Source: Magnolia sinica (lineage: Eukaryota; Streptophyta; Magnoliopsida; Magnoliales; Magnoliaceae). From it: DNA of 64,000 nucleotides. Shown in pieces: positions 9,484-20,042 of this stretch. Below the pieces are notes generated by a model that did no database searches, had not been told where the DNA came from, and saw only the letters and a program-made list of their open reading frames with translations. The translations under genes were made by a program, and so were the position numbers. The stretch lies in contig NC_080591.1 in NCBI RefSeq assembly GCF_029962835.1, forward strand, positions 45,019,501 to 45,083,500, in the 5' to 3' direction. The number at the start of each line of letters is the position of its first letter. Position 1 is the stretch's first letter.

Positions 9484-10111
9484 TCATCGTCGTCTGATGC
9501 GGGCACTACCAGCGGTGAGTGGTAATGAGACAATTCCTTCGGGCAGTACTTGTAAACTGATTAACGGGGTCCGAATCGGGCGTAGCATGGACCGTTCGAT
9601 CCCCATTTTGTCGAACGCCTGAGTAAACAACACGTCTGCAGATGACCCCGTATCGACGAGTATCCGGAATACTTTTCGGTTAGCGATCGCCAGGGTGACG
9701 ATCAACGCATCATCATGGGGGTGATGGATACCTCGGGCGTCTTCCTCAGTGAACGATATGCAATATCTTTCCCTTTTCTTCTCTTTTGGTGGCCGATCTA
9801 TAATCATGAGCTCGGACTGAGGCTGACTAAGTTTTCTTGCATGATTCCTTCGTGCATTGTTTGAGTCGCCCCCACCTTGTGGACCGCCGATAATCATCCG
9901 GATTTCTTCCATCGGCTGATTCTCGGTCTGGCGTGCCTCAGCTACTCCAGCTTTAACCATATGTTCTCTGAGTCGACCGTCTTTGATGAGTCGTTCGATC
10001 TCTTCTTTTAGGTGACGGCAATCACTTGTGCTATGCCCGTGATCACGGTGATAATGGCAGTATTTATCCTTGTCTCGCCGATTAGGATTACTCCTGAGCT
10101 TACTGGGCCAG
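9484..10111 (-). pseudogene. pro: Gypsy-1 zinc knuckle and aspartic protease
   Basis: The frame entering from the right contains a zinc-finger-like segment CHYHRDHGHSTSDC (about 10020-10065). An aspartic protease follows, with the active-site sequence LVDTGSSADV (about 9625-9655). This protease would mature the gag-pol polyprotein inside virus-like particles. The segment is out of frame with gag: the shift falls just at the apparent gag stop (about 10112-10130, an A/T-rich run). It reads MEEIRMIIGGPQGGG early, a common context in Tat-type pol. The frame closes at 9484, after which RT is in another frame. Confidence 0.8.
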
Positions 10112-11443
10112 TTAACAAAGCCTTCGCTTTTTTATTTCCATCAATACCTCTTCCCGAGTCTTGTTCAGGGGAGTATATGTGGAAAATCTTTGATCCGGCC
10201 GTTTCCCTGACCTTCGCTCATCACGCGCCTGATCATCCTTGCGTTTCCTTCCTCCGGCCGAGTCGGCTTCCTTTTTGGCCGACTCTTTGGCCAAAGTTTT
10301 AGTTTCACGCAGGATTCGCGCTTCCTCAGCATTCGCATACTTGTCCGACCGTGCCATAAATTCTGCCAGAGTATCGGGGGGAGTTTTGTCTAGAGATGCC
10401 AAGAATGGTTTATCTCTAACTCCTTGCATGAGCGCATTGAGGGCCGTTTCTTCTGAATGTTTTCGAACCTGAAGGGATTCGAAATTAAAACGCTTGATAT
10501 AATCTTTCAGTAGCTCTCCCTGCTTTTGAACTACGTTGTTCAGATGTGCAGGGGGCTTCAATTTCTTCTTTCCGCCGATGAAGTTGGTGAGGAAGGCGTC
10601 GCTCAGCTCAGCGAATGAACTGATGGACTTTGGTTTCAACTGTTTGAACCATAGTCGAGCTACATCGGTCAATGTAAGAGAAAAGGCCCGACACATTACT
10701 GCATCCGAGGCATCGTGGAGCTCCATGTAGGTTCTGAAGCATTCAATATGCTCGGTCGGGTCGGTCTTGCCGGTGAAAGGAGTGATTTGAGGTAATCGAA
10801 ACCTCTCGGGCAACCGGGCCTTCAATACCGAGTCCACAAAGGGGGACGCCTTCGCTTCGGACCCGGTTGAATATCCATTCCGGCCGTGCTTCATGTCCGC
10901 CATTTCTTTCGCCATCTCTTCCCGCACTTCTCTTTTAAAATTTTGAATATCGACTTTCCAAGGTTCACTGCTCTCTGCCGTGCCTTCGATGGATGGGCGA
11001 TTACGCCTTCTTCGCTCTATCTCGTGCCGAAGATCAGTCGGGGGTAGGGAAGCGTTGGCTGACTGCTCTGGAGATGGTTCTGATCCGCCTTGGGGTTGAC
11101 TCGGCCGGAGAGACTGTGGCGCGGAAGGTTGAGGATCAACCGCCGTAGTTGGTACGTGCGCCTGGGGTTGTGTTGTCTCCCCTTGAGGATGCGGGAGCGG
11201 CTGCATTTGTTGCTGATACATTCGTTCCAGCATCTGCTTCATCACATTCATATCAGACCGGATTTCTTGAACCTCCTTATCCAACCGTCCATCGTCGCGA
11301 CCTTGCTTATTGTTGCTTGTCCTGGTCGCTCCTCGTTGGCAGTTGTTAGGTGGGTTCTGGGCTGCGGGGACCGCGACTGGACCCACCGGCCCTCCAATCT
11401 CATTCAAATCTTCCTCTGGGACCGTCCTTCTAGTCATTACCAT
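10112..11443 (-). CDS. gag: Gypsy-1 gag (capsid), C-terminus frameshifted
   Basis: The gene encodes the capsid protein of the virus-like particle. I chose the Met at 11443, just downstream of the primer-binding site, because the open frame continues 5' only into the LTR. The first ~190 residues are rich in Pro/Gln. A typical retrotransposon gag domain follows, with LPERFRLPQITPF, WFKQLKP and ANAEEARILRETK. The predicted 443-residue product ends KKRRLC where related elements continue into the zinc finger, so the stop at 10112 is caused by a frameshift. Confidence 0.85.
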   Translation of the reverse strand: MVMTRRTVPEEDLNEIGGPVGPVAVPAAQNPPNNCQRGATRTSNNKQGRDDGRLDKEVQEIRSDMNVMKQMLERMYQQQMQPLPHPQGETTQPQAHVPTTAVDPQPSAPQSLRPSQPQGGSEPSPEQSANASLPPTDLRHEIERRRRNRPSIEGTAESSEPWKVDIQNFKREVREEMAKEMADMKHGRNGYSTGSEAKASPFVDSVLKARLPERFRLPQITPFTGKTDPTEHIECFRTYMELHDASDAVMCRAFSLTLTDVARLWFKQLKPKSISSFAELSDAFLTNFIGGKKKLKPPAHLNNVVQKQGELLKDYIKRFNFESLQVRKHSEETALNALMQGVRDKPFLASLDKTPPDTLAEFMARSDKYANAEEARILRETKTLAKESAKKEADSAGGRKRKDDQARDERRSGKRPDQRFSTYTPLNKTREEVLMEIKKRRLC

Positions 11444-11483
11444 TGAAATCAATATAGAGATATGAGATGGCTTTTTTGTACGG

Positions 11484-11501
11484 TTCCCACAGACGGCGCC
11501 A
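11484..11501 (-). promoter_or_regulatory. Gypsy-1 primer-binding site
   Basis: On the minus strand TGGCGCCGTCTGTGGGAA begins three bases after the 5' LTR end. It would pair with a tRNA 3' end finishing GGCGCCA. This form of primer site is common in Tat-type elements. I do not assign the tRNA isoacceptor. Confidence 0.75.
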
Positions 11502-11504
11502 AGC

Positions 11505-12076
11505 TGTTGATGTAAATATCCGGTTCCAAGCTGTTGATGTAAATATCCAGTTCGTCCTCTTTGACCTTCGTATACCTGCACAGAGAGAGAGAAGACAAAG
11601 GAGACCCTGGCTTGAGCAGGGGACCCTCCGATGCCAAAGTCAGGCCTGGATTCTGGGTCTAAGTATATTGATGAGTTTTTAGAGAGAAATCTTTTCGTAC
11701 CTCTCAAGGTGACAGGGGTCCCTCTTTTATAGCTGCGGGGGCATTTAATCGTACGCGGATTCTCTTCCTGATATTGTGCGCGGGATCTTCTCCTGGGATC
11801 ACGGAGATAGGATCGTGCCCCTCTCGGGCCTTCATCCGATCCCGTGAGCTTCGGGGTCGGAGACCTTATCCCAAGATATCCGGGACGAGGCTTGATCTTG
11901 CGATGGTCGATCTGGTAAGGAGGTCCGCCCGACGCATGCCCGGAATGCTGATGAGTCGTCCGATCCGACTCAACCTTTGTCTCGGTTTAGCGAATCATGC
12001 CTCGGATTTGGCGCATCCTTTGGTGATCCGAGGCATTAAGTCCGAGTCTGCGGACTTGTACTTTTTGTCCCCAACA
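11505..12076 (-). repeat. Gypsy-1 5' LTR
   Basis: This copy keeps G or C at all five positions where the partner LTR has A or T. Its last 27 bp (U5 end) are a near copy of the preceding 27 bp, and the repeat junction GCTTGG matches the first bases of the primer site. Confidence 0.95.
11724..11732 (-). promoter_or_regulatory. TATA box of the Gypsy-1 5' LTR
   Basis: CTATAAAAG on the minus strand lies about 345 bp inside the LTR start and would drive transcription leftward, away from the peptide gene at 12296. Confidence 0.55.
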
Positions 12077-12295
12077 AAAATCTTAAAAAAAACAGAGAAA
12101 GTGTCCAAGTGTTAAAAGGTTCGAGAGCGTACAAAAGTTAGGGGAAAAAAAAACGCCTTACTCTTTTATGATAAGAAGCGAGTCACCTTTGTTGACTGGT
12201 CGTAATTGCAGTGGTTGGACCAAAGACGAAGGGCATTTTTGTGGTCTGATTTCCTGTTAAAAAAGCAAGTGGTGGGTGGATAGAGCGAGAGAGAG

Positions 12296-12853
12296 ATGAG
12301 AGAGAAAGTAGCAGTGGTTCTTCTCTTATTTTTCTTGGCATCTCAAATGGGTAGAGGGGAGGCCTCTGCTGCTGATTGCAATGACGCCTGCAGTACCGCC
12401 TGCGTTCAGAAAGACAGTAAGTTCCCTCTTTCCTCCCTATCGTGTATGCTGCACCATTTTGAGTCGTTTGATCCTTCTCCTTCTCTCCTCTGCTATTGGG
12501 ATTGTTTTGGGATTTCAATGTTTGCACGATTTATTCACATAAACTCCTCTTGCACATAAGATTACCTGTCGTGAAAAGTACGCGGTGCAAATCCAGTAAT
12601 TTGGAAAGGAACACCTTGTCGGATGAGGTAAACTATTGTTGGCCCTCCACCGAGTAGACCACCTTGTTTGTCCTCCTGTTGAAAAAAAAAAAAAACCTAA
12701 GCTAAAGCCCCGATACATCATCCCATTTGAATTACCCCAACCCAATGTATTATATTCTAATTCTTTCCTTCTGATTTTCCAGCGAGGCTAATGGCACGCT
12801 GCGAACTCAAGTGCCAAATAAAATGCGAGCCAGGTAAGTCGCTCATATCATAA
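12296..12853 (+). CDS. Small secreted cysteine-rich peptide (thionin-like), spliced
   Basis: Exon 1 (12296-12416) encodes a signal peptide: MREK, a hydrophobic VAVVLLLFFLA core and a likely cleavage site near residues 23-27. The mature part then begins with CNDACSTAC. A 366-bp GT-AG intron (12417-12782) joins in frame to exon 2 (12783 on), which encodes TRLMARCELKCQIKCEP. The six cysteines follow CX3CX3CX10CX3CX3C, which suggests three disulfides in a helical hairpin, as in plant thionin-like secreted peptides. The coding part either reads through to TAA at 12851 or, more likely, splices at GTAAGT (12834) to a further exon. Gypsy-1 ends 219 bp before the ATG, and a solo LTR lies 101 bp after exon 2. 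No clear TATA box is seen. It is the only convincing host gene here. Confidence 0.65.
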
Positions 12854-12953
12854 CCTCCCGCTCAGCTTCTATTGTTAGATTTGCCCTCTTTTTCTCGCCC
12901 CCACATGGGTTTCACCATCGATGCTGATTTGACAAAGATCTGACCATAGTGAC

Positions 12954-13853
12954 TATTGGGGGAAAATTTGACAAGTCCATAAGTTGGCTTATGTAATGGA
13001 CCAACTCTACTTGACCAACACGGGCCCAGTAAAACCCGAGCCTGATAAGGCGTCTACGTCCAAATAGGCCGACCTTTAAGGAAGTCAATGCAATTGTAAG
13101 GACACTCTAAGAACATGGCTACGAGCCCATTCGAATAAGCTGTGTCCCAATCTAATAGGTCGATTACAAATCGACCACAGAACGGTCATAGGTCAGATAA
13201 AGCTCGACCATAGATCAACCACAGATCGCCTACTACCCGATTATAGCTTAGTCATAGCTCGGCCATTGATCAGCCAAAGTCCAGTTACAGGCGGGCGATG
13301 TCCCATGACAAGGTCAAAGATCATTAGCGCCCAGCTAAAAGGAACACAAATCCTATGACCCAACCATTGGTCGAAGATGGTGAATGGTGATCTGTCAAGA
13401 AGATCGGAGTCGTTTATTCCCGAGCTGACACCTGCCTATGGGAGCCGACCCAAATCCGAGCTGGAGATTTGATGGATCTCCTATCATCCCGAAGATCTCC
13501 CCCTAGATCTTCGGGGGATAAGATCAGATGTCGGTAAACTCAGAAATTAGTAATCTTATAAAGATCCTAGATCCGGACGGATATCTAAGATATCGGGATG
13601 AATCCTCGTACTATTGGACTCTCTTCCCTATATATATAGAGGTATCCCCAACCTTTAAAGGTACGCAGATTCTAACCCTAGCATTCGACTGGTGTCTCTT
13701 TTCTGGAGACCCTACCCTACAAAAAGACCCTGTTCTTGATTTAGGCATCAGAGAGTCTCCTGCGCTAGCCAGGCTCTCCTTTGTTTCTCTTTTACACTTG
13801 TGTAGGTACAAGAGGGTCAACCAAGGAGGGTCTGCCGGAAAACCGCATCAACA
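12954..13853 (+). repeat. Solo LTR, 900 bp, gypsy type
   Basis: It starts TATTGGGGG (probably once TGTTGGGGG) and ends GCATCAACA, terminal sequences shared with Gypsy-1. Perfect 5-bp duplications GTGAC flank it (12949-12953 and 13854-13858). A TATA-like tract is at 13626-13638. Between about 13150 and 13270 short direct repeats of the kind TCGACCATAG/ATCGACCACAG occur. No internal retrotransposon sequence is attached, so it arose by recombination between two LTRs. Confidence 0.85.
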
Positions 13854-13858
13854 GTGAC

Positions 13859-14712
13859 AAATCTCCTCTGCTTTTCTCAGCCAAAATATTTGTGAAGATT
13901 TCCAAATTTTGGGTTTTTTCACATAAATTTATCAGGAATTTTTTTTACTAAAAATAAAAATATTAAAAATATTAAATTTAAAATTTATATTATAAGTATA
14001 TGTATTTTGTATAACAAATTCATTAATGTTTCTATGATTTTTGAGGTCTTGTTTGGTGTATTTCTTGTCATATTATTGTTAGATTTTCAAAAATAGGGTG
14101 ATATTTATCACTCTAAATTTTACAGGCAAAGATCATTGGGGGTCCATAAATATGTATTGAAACATTGACAATTGCATCTCACCTTTTTATGGACATAAGA
14201 CACTTAAGGAATTGGGAGAATCTGGCTGCATCGTTTGGCCCGTGTCAAGTCCATCCCATTTAGCTTGATTATTAGGGCCCGATGAGTAGCTGAGCTAGAG
14301 ATGCACATGTGTATAAGGGACCAACTAGTGGGAACCCACAAATCCTACTTATTTAATATCAGTGGGAACCCGAATATTTTCTTATGGACCTGAATAACCC
14401 TAGACTTTGCACTATGTCATAAATGATATCAGATTTTATTTATTCAGGTTAAACATTTTGTTTTACATGGTGATGCTAGTATCTAATGATGTAGCTATGG
14501 TTTTGATGGGCTTTAAGCTCCCAAATATATGGTTAATGAATCTCTTTTTTATCATTTATTTAAATAAATAATTTTTTTAATTTAAATTTTACTCCATGTT
14601 GGGCTGTGCCTGAGCTCAAGCTCTTGCTTCATAAGTTAGAGTTGGTTGGATATGTATCTTCCCAGCCGGGCTTCTTTTGCCCTCCTTATTATTGGTTGCT
14701 TAGTCTGTTTTT
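13859..14712. other. AT-rich intergenic DNA
   Basis: Long A/T runs, no open frame above background and no repeat I can name. A possible splice acceptor (CTTTTCTCAG near 13870-13880) could belong to the peptide gene if the solo LTR entered its second intron. Confidence 0.4.
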
Positions 14713-15480
14713 TGTTGTGCGGGTGTCCTCGATGTAAACCAATCAACTTTGAAGCCAAACGCCAAACGCCAAACACTAAAATAAGTACATACGTCCAATA
14801 TGAACGTATATGACTAGATTAGGATAATATAGATTGCTTATTTAACCACTTGCAGAAGTTTATAATGATCAAGAGATAATTGGAGGGTGGGGTTCTTCCT
14901 CCAAAGATGGGTAACTTTGTGCCTTCCACAAGAAATTAATTTCAGCATACCAGTGCAAATCAAATAAAAGGGAAAAAAATCACAATTGGTCATTAGGAGC
15001 AACTGCAAGAATGCATCTCTTTAAAGAATTGTTTGATATTGGATAAAGAACAAATACAACGTATGGGTGTAGGCTTGGATTACAACTAAAGATTGTGGCT
15101 AAGAATCATTGCTACTCCTAGTATAAGCTGAGATAAAAGATAAACTGATAAATTTGATTGATTGTTTGTTGTGTTGAATTGGTTGGTTTTTTCTCTATTA
15201 CATTCATATGCTATTTATAGATTTATGTTGTACCTTATTCTTCCAGATCATTCTTCTATTATTGCAACGATTATAATAATCCAAAAGCTATTTCAAATTC
15301 TTCTCTTCTTTAGATCATTCTTTTAGTACGTTTCTCTTTATGACAGTTCTACTTTTGTCGCCCAAGGCTTTGTTGCCCTTGGTCACCTTTTATATCTTAA
15401 ACAGCTCAACCACGTTTCTTGTATATCGACTACAATAATCTGTCGACCATCCATTGATGTGTAAAACTAGATTTACACCA
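14713..15480 (-). repeat. Degenerate LTR related to the one at 53839-54769
   Basis: The segment shares scattered blocks, in the same order, with 53839-54769: a GAGGGTGGGGTTC block (14884 versus 54048), a 'tgccttcc..aa' block, a CTATTTATA block and the terminal ACACCA. The left border is approximate. It stands just before a plus-strand ORF module, the place a 3' LTR would have in a Tat-like element of minus orientation. Confidence 0.4.
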
Positions 15481-15954
15481 GCTGTAATTTTGTAAAAAGC
15501 ACTCCAAATCTCTAAAGATCTTTTTATCCACTTCACTTTCCTCATGCAATGCCACATGTCGCCTTCATATTGGCTTTTTCAGAATAGCCAGAAATAGGGT
15601 ACAACATCCCCTCTCCCCCCCCCCCCTAATTGCTTTGCATTTGTGAAAAAGGTGACAACGATATTGTTCCGTTGGCCAATATTATAAATGCAATTGGCCG
15701 TTAACCCATGTGTTATTTTCTCATTGATTTTACTCGATTGATGCCATATTAAAAGATATCTTTTATCCTCACTCTTCTAGGCTATACATGTGACACGTCA
15801 TGTAAAATCATATCATACAAGGAGTCATATTCACCTTTCCATTAATGCGCATATATCACAACCAATACACAAGAAAATCTTAAGTCAACGCTTCTTTCCT
15901 TCCGCTTATTTTTTTTGCATCAAACTCTACATGATTTCCTCTCTTCAATTCATC
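15481..15954. other. Leader and promoter-like region of the next ORF
   Basis: No gene. It contains a C-tract near 15617 and an ATTATAAATG TATA-like site near 15681, 270 bp before the ATG at 15955. Confidence 0.3.
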
Positions 15955-18900
15955 ATGGCTGTATCTTCTTCTTTTTCTGTTCCAGCTTTCTACTTGGAAT
16001 CCTTCATTAAAGACCTTAATGTCCTATTGTCTAGAGTGATTAATGATCTCCTATTCAACACTCCAATAGAACTAGACACTGCATTATTAACACTTGGTCT
16101 TGGTTTTCATCCGATAGTCACCTATGAAAAACTTCATGAAATCAAGTACAACTTCTTGAAGTGCCCTGATGGAGTTTTGCTTGTCCAATCAAACAATCTT
16201 CTGTACCCCTCCAATGCATTTAAGTCTCCATGAGTATGGTCGAAACTGATGAATGGCTGGGTTGAATGGTTTTCTTACATTGAAGTACAATATGGAGATA
16301 CATGGAAGTAGGAATTTGTGAATGCATTAACTTTTCTTTGTACGAATATCCAACTAATTCTTTCTTGCAGCACCAACTTTCTAGAGTTGATCGACCAATA
16401 CATTCCATTTTAAATGTGGTCCCATGGGTCCACCGATCATAGATCTATGTGCATTCACTCACCTCTTGCCCTTTAAGGAGCTTGTCTACCCAGGCTTCAC
16501 TTTAAAAAATCCACATCCCTTCACTATCCCAGACAAGACTAGTAAGGAATATTCTACATTCATGGCTATTTAACGTAAATCTCGGGATGGGCTTGATGAA
16601 TAAGAATGCACGACGTTCCTGCTAATGTGGATCTGCCGATTTTCGTTATGTGTGAGTGCTCGCAAATCACCAAGGAATATATTCACCTAACAGAGGCTCT
16701 CGCTTAATGATGCCAGCTTACCCTTACCCCTTTCGTGCTCGGCCACCTTTACTATAACATGTATGAAACAACCACAAAAGGGATTCTACCACTCTGGTGG
16801 GCCTATCTGACTTGTCCAGATGTGGTTTTATGAATATTTTAGAACAAAGTTCGTTAAATCTGCTCTAATAGAGATAGACTTCACTTCCTTCAGCTACCGC
16901 AACACATCCTTTGCTTCAAGATTAACTATTATTTTCCCGAATGTATGAACTTTTTCCTTTCTTTCACTCTCAACAGGTTCATTTATACTTTTTGCCCCTT
17001 CAAAGATGAAGAGTTCAGTTCGAAATGTTTCACTAAAAAATATGAATCGATCAACACTGAATTGGCAAGCCTCATGGATGTGGCTTGGAAAAGCTATCGA
17101 ATATGAAGAGACTTACCATATGGTGGCACTATAGACACATGTGTTAATACCAAGGCTGGTATTGAGCAATACTGCCCCAATTTTCTTGTGCGCTAGTTTG
17201 GTTTGGCTCAAGGTATCTATTTTTCTTTCATTCACTGCATTTGTAACCAACCCCTGACGCATCGACAAGTGTAGACTCAGTCACCATCTTTTAGATTATC
17301 CATAAAGGGTTTGAGTTCATCAGTTTTTCTTTCACACTCCCTCTCTTCATCAATCATCCACAACATCTAAAATCATTTCACTCCTGGTGAAAAAATTACT
17401 ATGGGACTCTGATCAGCAGGTCTCATGAATTAATAATTGGTTGGATTTCTTCTTTATCAAAGGTGGAAAAGCCAGTGGCCGAGAAAAAGAAAACAAATAA
17501 AGAAAGTACTAAGAAGTTGACTACTTCTCAGTTGGTCATGCCTCCTGTTCAGAGAAAGACACGATCAAGGAAGGCAACCTTGACCGCATCGACCGTCCCA
17601 TCTCCAACACCAATAAAGACGATCAATCCTTCTTTTTCTTTAATAAAAATGGTCGAGCTAGTTCAACCTAAAGCTGAAATTTTAGAAAACCAAAATGGTA
17701 AATCCAGCTAAGATGGTTCCAACTACTACTTTAATCATAGTGTTTACAATTCCTTCAACCACTTCGAAGATCTCTGAACTTAGACCTCTTGTAATGCCTC
17801 ACCCTACCTTGCCTACAATATTTGGTTGAATTGGTTCATGTATTTTCTCTTTGGCCAAATTTATCACAAACTTTGAGAAGTATTACAAATATAAATTCTG
17901 GCCAGGTATTCCACATACTAGGTATTCTTGGAAGATGGAGAGGCGTATAAGGGACATAAAGATGCTCACTTTAATAGGGCCTTTAATAAATAGTATCATG
18001 AAAAAGAAAGATTAAATTATACTAATGTTGCTTTTGACTGATATCTCAAGCCATATCGTCCCAATTCTCCTCCTTTTCCGCACTATAACTGAGCTCTGAC
18101 TTTGGTCATCGATACCAAAATTTCACCAGTGGTTGACCGATTCGTTACCATTGCTATTTGGTCAAATTTAAGTGGATGTTATTCTGACATTATGCAATTT
18201 TCTTTTACTTTCTTTTTTCCACATTAATTGCTTTATCAACTCCTCAGGCCGAGGTCTCTATTTCAGACATTCCGGTCGACGCTACCTAGTCTCTGACTGA
18301 AACACTTGAAGTTTTTGATTTAGAAAGACCACAAGTAATATTCGCCAATTAGTATATCAAATTGAAGGTCAAATCAAGAGAAGGTAATAATATGCTTGCC
18401 TCTTAAGTCCTCCAGTCTTCCTTTTTAATCAATAATCGTGTCACTCGCACCTAATCAGAATTAAGAAATTATGTAATCAGTCATGGCAACAACCGTATCT
18501 TCCATTCATCTTGCTTCTTCTTAAGAACCAACCGATTAAGTAATCACTCTTATTGATGAACATGGGATTGTTCTTCTAGATGAAGCAGAAACACTTGAAT
18601 AAGAGATATCTTGACCAACTGAATTTGTCCCTGGTCAAGGTACAAAAATTCCAATGGTCGATGTCTCCACTCCTCTGGTCCCATTGGTCGATGGTTCTCA
18701 TTCCTTGTCTTCTTCTTCAGAAGAACTGTTTCCTATAGAAGACAAATTATCTTCCTTCGATCATGCCTTCCCACGTGACATCTTGACAATTGAGTCTCCT
18801 TCGCCTTCATCAGAAATTCAGCAACTGTAGGAAGAATTATGAATCCTCATTCATTCTGGTATCACTGACATCATTGCATATCGATCAAGAGACTTAACTT

Positions 18901-19350
18901 TCTCATTCACTGATACCAAACTCTTACTCTATCGGATGAATCCTTGTGGGTCAAGCTACCTACACTTTATGAGTTTCTAAGCTTGATTTATGAACACCAG
19001 GATACAGTCACTGTGGTCAACAAACTTCAAACTGAGCATTCGGCCACCTCCCTCAAGATGACTACAATCATAGCTATTAGGGATAAACTTGTTGTAGTAT
19101 ACAACACCTTGAAAGAGTTAGTTGCATACTTGACCAATCTAAAGACTCAAATTTCGGTCATGAAAGATAAACTGAGATTGCTAAAAGAAGAACACAAATC
19201 TTTGACTGAGTGTAGATATGTTTAGACGGATGAAATCAATCAACTAAGTGCCTTCATGTAAGAACCTAGTCCATTGATTGGTGAGATTGCACGTTTAGAA
19301 GCCAAAATCAAAGCTAATCTCCATTGATGGGAGGTCAATTTTTTATGGTT
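15955..19350 (+). pseudogene. Decayed antisense-type ORF, plant mobile domain (PMD)-like
   Basis: The start ATG at 15955 opens a frame to 16233. Further homologous pieces continue in all three frames: WVEWFSYIEVQYG near 16256, FLELIDQYIPF near 16380, FVLGHLYYNMYETT near 16730, and FCPFKDEEFSSKCF near 17000. These resemble the plant mobile domain (aminotransferase-like) found in transposons and a few host proteins; the match is from memory and weak. A basic Ser/Thr/Lys-rich linker follows (17463-17711), then Ser/Glu-rich pieces (18660-18900) and a coiled-coil-like end (18944-19225). Many stops make it non-functional. Layout and direction parallel the antisense gene of Gypsy-1. Confidence 0.4.
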
Positions 19351-19639
19351 GAAGCTTCAAGAAGCAATTGCATCTTTCTCGTCTTTCAATTTTTGATGGC
19401 TTTGTACTTGTCAACTATTAGTCTTGTAACTTCTTTTTCTTTCATACAATCGATCAGAAAACTTGCTCATCAATTGTGTTATTTGTCTTTAATATTTAGC
19501 AATTTTCTCCTATGTGCATAATTGTATGAATAACAAGTTATTCATGAGAAGTCGTGCACCCGTTTGTTTCCTCTCCTCAAGAAACGTTTCATACAATTAA
19601 TGAGCCACTTCAACTAACATGACACCCCATCTTTGCGTG

Positions 19640-19890
19640 TGATTGTTCATCCTAAATGCTTATTTAAAGGAATCTTTCATGGGTATTCCTTTGCACACCC
19701 AAATTTCCTTTCTTCTCATCTTTAAGCATTCATTTTTTTCCAATGGTTGTTGCATCCATGCCAGTTGTAGATCAAGCTCAAAGGTTTCTGAGAGAAATCT
19801 TCGCCACAGATATCGTAACTTTTGCTCATTCCACCCTTCAATATAACATTTATCCATTCATTTGCGACCTTCGTTTCACCGATCAAGCCT
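19640..19890 (+). pseudogene. Start of a second antisense-type ORF module
   Basis: A TATTTAAA box near 19660 is followed about 80 bp later by ATGGTTGTTGC and a short plus-strand frame (VVDQAQRFLREIF). The same arrangement, TATTTAAA then ATCATGG after about 75 bp, occurs at 55448-55524. The frame is lost after about 150 bp, where the sequence passes into an unassigned stretch and then Copia-2. Confidence 0.3.
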
Positions 19891-20042
19891 AAATATTGCA
19901 TATTTATCCTATTAATTGCATTAGTTTCCATATATTCAAGTACTAAATTGATATAATTAGATATGCTTTTGACACACGATGCCGTTTTGGATCCAAGGTT
20001 GAATACATACTTAAATGGATGATTTAAAGCTTCAAAGTAGAT

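Larger units (their letters stand above)
2455..12076 (-). mobile_element. Gypsy-1: full-length Tat-type Ty3/gypsy LTR retrotransposon
   Basis: Two 572-bp LTRs, TGTTGGGG...CATCAACA on the minus strand, bound a 9.6-kb element. It is flanked by perfect 5-bp target duplications AAAAT (2450-2454 and 12077-12081). In minus-strand order it has the 5' LTR, primer-binding site, gag, protease, RT, two RNase H domains, integrase, polypurine tract and 3' LTR, plus an antisense gene between integrase and the 3' LTR. A dual RNase H and an antisense ORF are features of the Tat lineage. The LTRs differ at five sites, so the insertion is recent. Frameshifts in gag-pro and in the N-terminal part of RT mean it is not autonomous as it stands. 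Confidence 0.95.
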
